Source: Desulfotignum sp.
GTDB taxonomy: Bacteria; Desulfobacterota; Desulfobacteria; Desulfobacterales; Desulfobacteraceae
Reading direction: 5' to 3'
NCBI GenBank assembly: GCA_021737445.1
Contig: JAIPDY010000129.1
Span: forward strand, 1 to 8,952
Length of the DNA stretch: 8,952 bases
Shown: positions 6,393-8,952 of the stretch, piece after piece
Position numbering within the stretch: the stretch's first letter is position 1
Layout of the letters: each line of letters opens with the position of its first letter
Notes under the pieces: generated by a model
What the model saw: the letters and a program-made list of their open reading frames with translations, nothing else
The model's database searches: none
Told to the model about the DNA's origin: nothing
Translations under genes and position numbers: made by a program

Positions 6393-7130
6393 TTAGTCGC
6401 CCATTGATCTGTGTTCTTTCTGACTGAATGCCGTGCCAGGTTTTATGTAGCAAACCATAACCTGATTTACAGGATGTTTCCAGTCACCGATATACTCAAC
6501 CTCCCATCCGGTAATTTCACCAAAATTAATCATTTGGGATTTGGTGTATTGAAATCGTCTGCTGCTATGCGATTTGTGGATATGAAAAACCTTTACATCA
6601 GACTTAAAGTAGGTCGCAAAAAATTTACATCCGGGTGCTGCCTTCAAAAATAACTTAGCAAGACAAAGTTTAATATCTTGAGAAGATAAATGCGTAAAAA
6701 GAGAATTGGCAATCGCAAAATTGGGATTCTTTGAAAATTGATCAAATTCAAAACAATCACTGATTACGATTTCCGGTTTTTTTTCGCTCCATATAATGGG
6801 GTCGATTTCTTTTTTCTTTCCTTCTTGAACCAAGATCTGTTGTTTTTCAATGCCCAGGTAGTTGCCGGGGTTAAGATAGCTTATGAAAAAACGGCCGGCT
6901 CTGAAAGATCCGCATGCAACATCACACAGAATATCTTCCGGCTTCAATCCGCTTTTTTTCATGAATTCAAACTGTAACCTGCCAATCTGATCCCATTTTC
7001 CGCCAACCATCTTTTGATGATCTCTCACCATAAGACCTTCTTCGCCTTCCGGCCATGGGTTTTTACCTTTTTTATAAAGCCGGATTGATTCATTCACCGA
7101 ATTAACAATGTTTTTTAAAAAAATAGCCAC
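6393..7130 (-). CDS. Class I SAM-dependent methyltransferase
   Basis: This 245-residue cytoplasmic protein has a Rossmann-type methyltransferase core. KWDQIGRLQFEFMKKSGLKP at 45-64 leads into motif I, ILCDVACGSFRAGRFF at 67-82, where AdoMet should bind. YLGIEK at 91-96 ends in the acidic residue expected to contact the AdoMet ribose, and FAIANSLFTHLS further on is a typical motif IV to post-motif region. It resembles the group with a GCGxLRGG motif found in glycan clusters, with Ala-Cys-Gly and Phe-Arg-Ala-Gly variants here. Its place between a glycosyltransferase and the acetylation pair suggests it methylates a sugar hydroxyl or carboxyl of the same polymer; the acceptor is unknown. I chose GTG at 7130 because GAGGG sits 4 bases upstream. 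A TTG at 7169 would add 13 residues but has no ribosome-binding site. It follows the upstream stop by 48 bases. Confidence 0.85.
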   Translation of the reverse strand: MAIFLKNIVNSVNESIRLYKKGKNPWPEGEEGLMVRDHQKMVGGKWDQIGRLQFEFMKKSGLKPEDILCDVACGSFRAGRFFISYLNPGNYLGIEKQQILVQEGKKKEIDPIIWSEKKPEIVISDCFEFDQFSKNPNFAIANSLFTHLSSQDIKLCLAKLFLKAAPGCKFFATYFKSDVKVFHIHKSHSSRRFQYTKSQMINFGEITGWEVEYIGDWKHPVNQVMVCYIKPGTAFSQKEHRSMGD

Positions 7131-7134
7131 AATT

Positions 7135-7140
7135 CCCTCT
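7135..7140 (-). promoter_or_regulatory. Ribosome-binding site deciding the methyltransferase start
   Basis: The minus strand reads AGAGGG, then AATT, then GTG at 7130. This is a near-consensus Shine-Dalgarno sequence with slightly short spacing. It favours the GTG over the longer TTG start at 7169, which is preceded only by AT-rich sequence. Confidence 0.6.
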
Positions 7141-7178
7141 GCATTTTTTATTTTGTTACAACCGCGCAAGTTGTGTAT

Positions 7179-8952
7179 TTATTCTGTTTCACCGCGTCGC
7201 AGCCGAGTCCATCGCATAACCGGCTCAAATATGATAAAGCGTAACCACACCCCCAAACGGGTATTGGCAAGTTGCCTGATTCGGCCGCGCAGCCAATCGC
7301 GAAAAACACTTCCTTCAAAAAACGCCTGTTCCTGCCCTATTGCCAAAAATAATATTGCGTGCAGTTTTGGCGGCACATGGGGTAAAAATGCCCGCAGTAC
7401 GCGAACATGCCCGGCATTGGCATTAAAATGGCGGTTACGCAGGCGGGTGGGCATCTGCCGTGCCCAGTAAAGTGCTTCGGGCACAATGGTAAGCTGGTAA
7501 CCGTTCAGCACTGCCCGGGCAAAAAATTCATGATCATCCAGGCCAACTCCATAATCTTCAGTATTCCCTCCAAGGGCCATAAATGCGGAACGTCTTACCA
7601 ATGCATTACTGTCTCCGAAACCATTTCGGAAAAGACCATATGCTACGTCATCGCCAATCTGAACAATCCGTCTGGAGGCGCTGGCATCCGAGCCGGGAGG
7701 CCGGTTTTCCGAAAACTCGTCAGCAAATGCAGTAACCACATCTGCACCGGTTTTTTCCGCTACCTTGACCAGGGTTTCAAGGGCATGGGGGTTAAGAACA
7801 TTGTCATCATCCAGAAAATACAGATACTGACCCTTTGCCGCAATGGCTGCGGTGTTTCTGGCAGCACCCAGATACAGGTTTGCCTGCCGGATAATCCGCC
7901 ATCCAAGATCCTGAAACCGCTCTTCCAGTTCATTTAATTTTTGCCTTGTTTCCGGCTTAAAGCTGCCGTCATCCACCAACACAACTTCAAGAGCTGTATA
8001 GGTCTGTTCAAGTATCGAAGCCAGGGCCTGCTCAATCAGACCGGGACGTTCAAAGTGCATAAGACAGATCGTAACCAGGGGAGGATCTGTTGACAAAGAA
8101 AACGATGATAATTTGGTTGCCGGCTGTATCCACAAACCAGGCACAGGAATTTCAGGAACAGCAACAGGCAATATTTTTTGGTTGCTCTGCAATCTGGCTT
8201 TCATACATTCTGCAATGGCATCCGGCAAGGGGTCACAGGTGAGTGCGGGCAGTACTGTTTCATCCAGAATTTCAGCAGCGGTATTTTGATCTGCAACAAG
8301 CAGTTCAGCACCTGCCACAACCAGATCCCGCAACTGGTATCGATTCGAGCCATCCACCACCGGTAGAACGCATAAAGTTTCCGGTTCTTTGGCCAGCAAT
8401 GAAACCAGAGCTAAACGATCTTTAACGATATGGACAACAAAGGATTCTTTCATGCCGGAACTAAGCTTCTTGACATAAGAACGCAGATTTTTCCCACATT
8501 TCTCCGGAACAGCAAATTCTACAGGAATCAGCCCATCTCCGGCTGAAAATTGCCGCTTTAGCGCTGTACAAAAAAGTGAGATCCCCCGGCGTGACGACCC
8601 TGGCAGACAAAGAACACGTTTAAATGAGTTTGGTTTTTTGCTGTTTAAATTACATTCAAATGCCACTGCCGCAGCAGAACGGTCAAAGCGCAAAGGACTG
8701 TAGTGAATTTGTCCGGGTGTCAGAGATATGCCGTTGTCAAGAAGTCTGTTCACGGCATCCTTACCGCTCAATGGCAAAAGATCCGCCAGGGCCAGGCAGG
8801 TATGTGCCAGATAAACATGGGACAGCATTGAAATATCTGAAAATGTCTTATATTCTGTCAGGCATTGATCCAATATCCCTTCTGAATGGTGTATCACAAA
8901 CCGGGTCCTGGGAAAGGCAATGCCTTGTTCCCTTGCCCGAAGGCAGTAATAC
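7179..8952 (-). CDS. Fused GT4-like/GT2 glycosyltransferase, 5' end outside the window
   Basis: The reading frame is open to the right edge, giving 590 residues of a longer protein. The first visible residues, YYCLRAREQGIAFPRTRFVI, match what I recall of the N-terminal domain of large two-domain glycosyltransferases, so the GTG at 8897 is probably internal despite an AGGA 8 bases before it. Residues about 1-235 look like the remains of a GT-B (family 4/1) domain. SRRGISLF at 120-127 fits the RKGL region, and DGSNRYQLRDLVVAGAELLVAD fits the donor-binding region, but the usual Glu-x7-Glu is not clear, so this half may be weak or inactive. The second half is a complete GT2 domain: PLVTICLMHFERPGL at 291-305, VVLVDDGS at 323-330, YLGAARN at 360-366, FLDDDN at 379-384 (metal-binding DxD) and a late acidic motif GLDDHEFF. 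It likely adds one or two sugars to the repeat unit. The C-terminal 60 residues are basic and aromatic. Confidence 0.88.
   Translation of the reverse strand, partial: YYCLRAREQGIAFPRTRFVIHHSEGILDQCLTEYKTFSDISMLSHVYLAHTCLALADLLPLSGKDAVNRLLDNGISLTPGQIHYSPLRFDRSAAAVAFECNLNSKKPNSFKRVLCLPGSSRRGISLFCTALKRQFSAGDGLIPVEFAVPEKCGKNLRSYVKKLSSGMKESFVVHIVKDRLALVSLLAKEPETLCVLPVVDGSNRYQLRDLVVAGAELLVADQNTAAEILDETVLPALTCDPLPDAIAECMKARLQSNQKILPVAVPEIPVPGLWIQPATKLSSFSLSTDPPLVTICLMHFERPGLIEQALASILEQTYTALEVVLVDDGSFKPETRQKLNELEERFQDLGWRIIRQANLYLGAARNTAAIAAKGQYLYFLDDDNVLNPHALETLVKVAEKTGADVVTAFADEFSENRPPGSDASASRRIVQIGDDVAYGLFRNGFGDSNALVRRSAFMALGGNTEDYGVGLDDHEFFARAVLNGYQLTIVPEALYWARQMPTRLRNRHFNANAGHVRVLRAFLPHVPPKLHAILFLAIGQEQAFFEGSVFRDWLRGRIRQLANTRLGVWLRFIIFEPVMRWTRLRRGETE

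Noticed and set aside
7407..7937. Plus-strand reading frame of 176 codons
   Set aside because: It lies wholly opposite the GT2 domain of the fused glycosyltransferase, which has clear family motifs. The plus-strand translation shows none.

Overview
All genes in this window lie on the minus strand and read right to left. Together they form the interior of a surface or exopolysaccharide gene cluster. In transcription order they are: the 3' part of a large fused glycosyltransferase (8952-7179), a SAM-dependent methyltransferase (7130-6393), an SGNH-type membrane-anchored protein (6291-5200), an MBOAT O-acyltransferase (5196-3745), a sulfotransferase gene broken by one in-frame TAA (3648-2824), a GalU-like sugar nucleotidyltransferase (2827-2045), two family-2 glycosyltransferases (2045-1065 and 1065-157), and the start of an NAD(P)-dependent sugar epimerase/dehydratase-like gene (164 to the left edge). 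Both edge genes are cut by the window. No RNA genes, CRISPR arrays, insertion sequences or convincing terminators were seen, and no non-coding stretch exceeds about 110 bases.

The genes suggest one pathway. The nucleotidyltransferase makes an activated sugar, the epimerase-like protein may modify a nucleotide sugar, and three glycosyltransferase polypeptides build a repeat unit. The MBOAT/SGNH pair resembles the AlgI plus AlgJ/AlgX and DltB/DltD type systems and probably O-acetylates the glycan in the envelope. The methyltransferase, and formerly the sulfotransferase, would add further decorations. No polymerase, flippase or chain-length regulator is present, so these presumably lie outside.

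Base composition is mosaic. Hand-counted 60-base lines in the flanking glycosyltransferase and nucleotidyltransferase genes are mostly about 47-68% GC. Lines in the methyltransferase-SGNH-MBOAT-sulfotransferase block (about 2830-7130) are mostly 28-47%. This fits a decoration cassette inserted into an older glycosyltransferase backbone. Downstream of the cassette the genes are tightly coupled (ATGA, TAGTG and TAATG junctions, then an 8-base overlap), so the broken sulfotransferase lies directly upstream of four coupled genes.

The organism is a Gram-negative-type bacterium with moderate GC. The style resembles deltaproteobacterial (Desulfobacterota) polysaccharide loci, but no marker gene in the window fixes the taxonomy, so this is only an impression.
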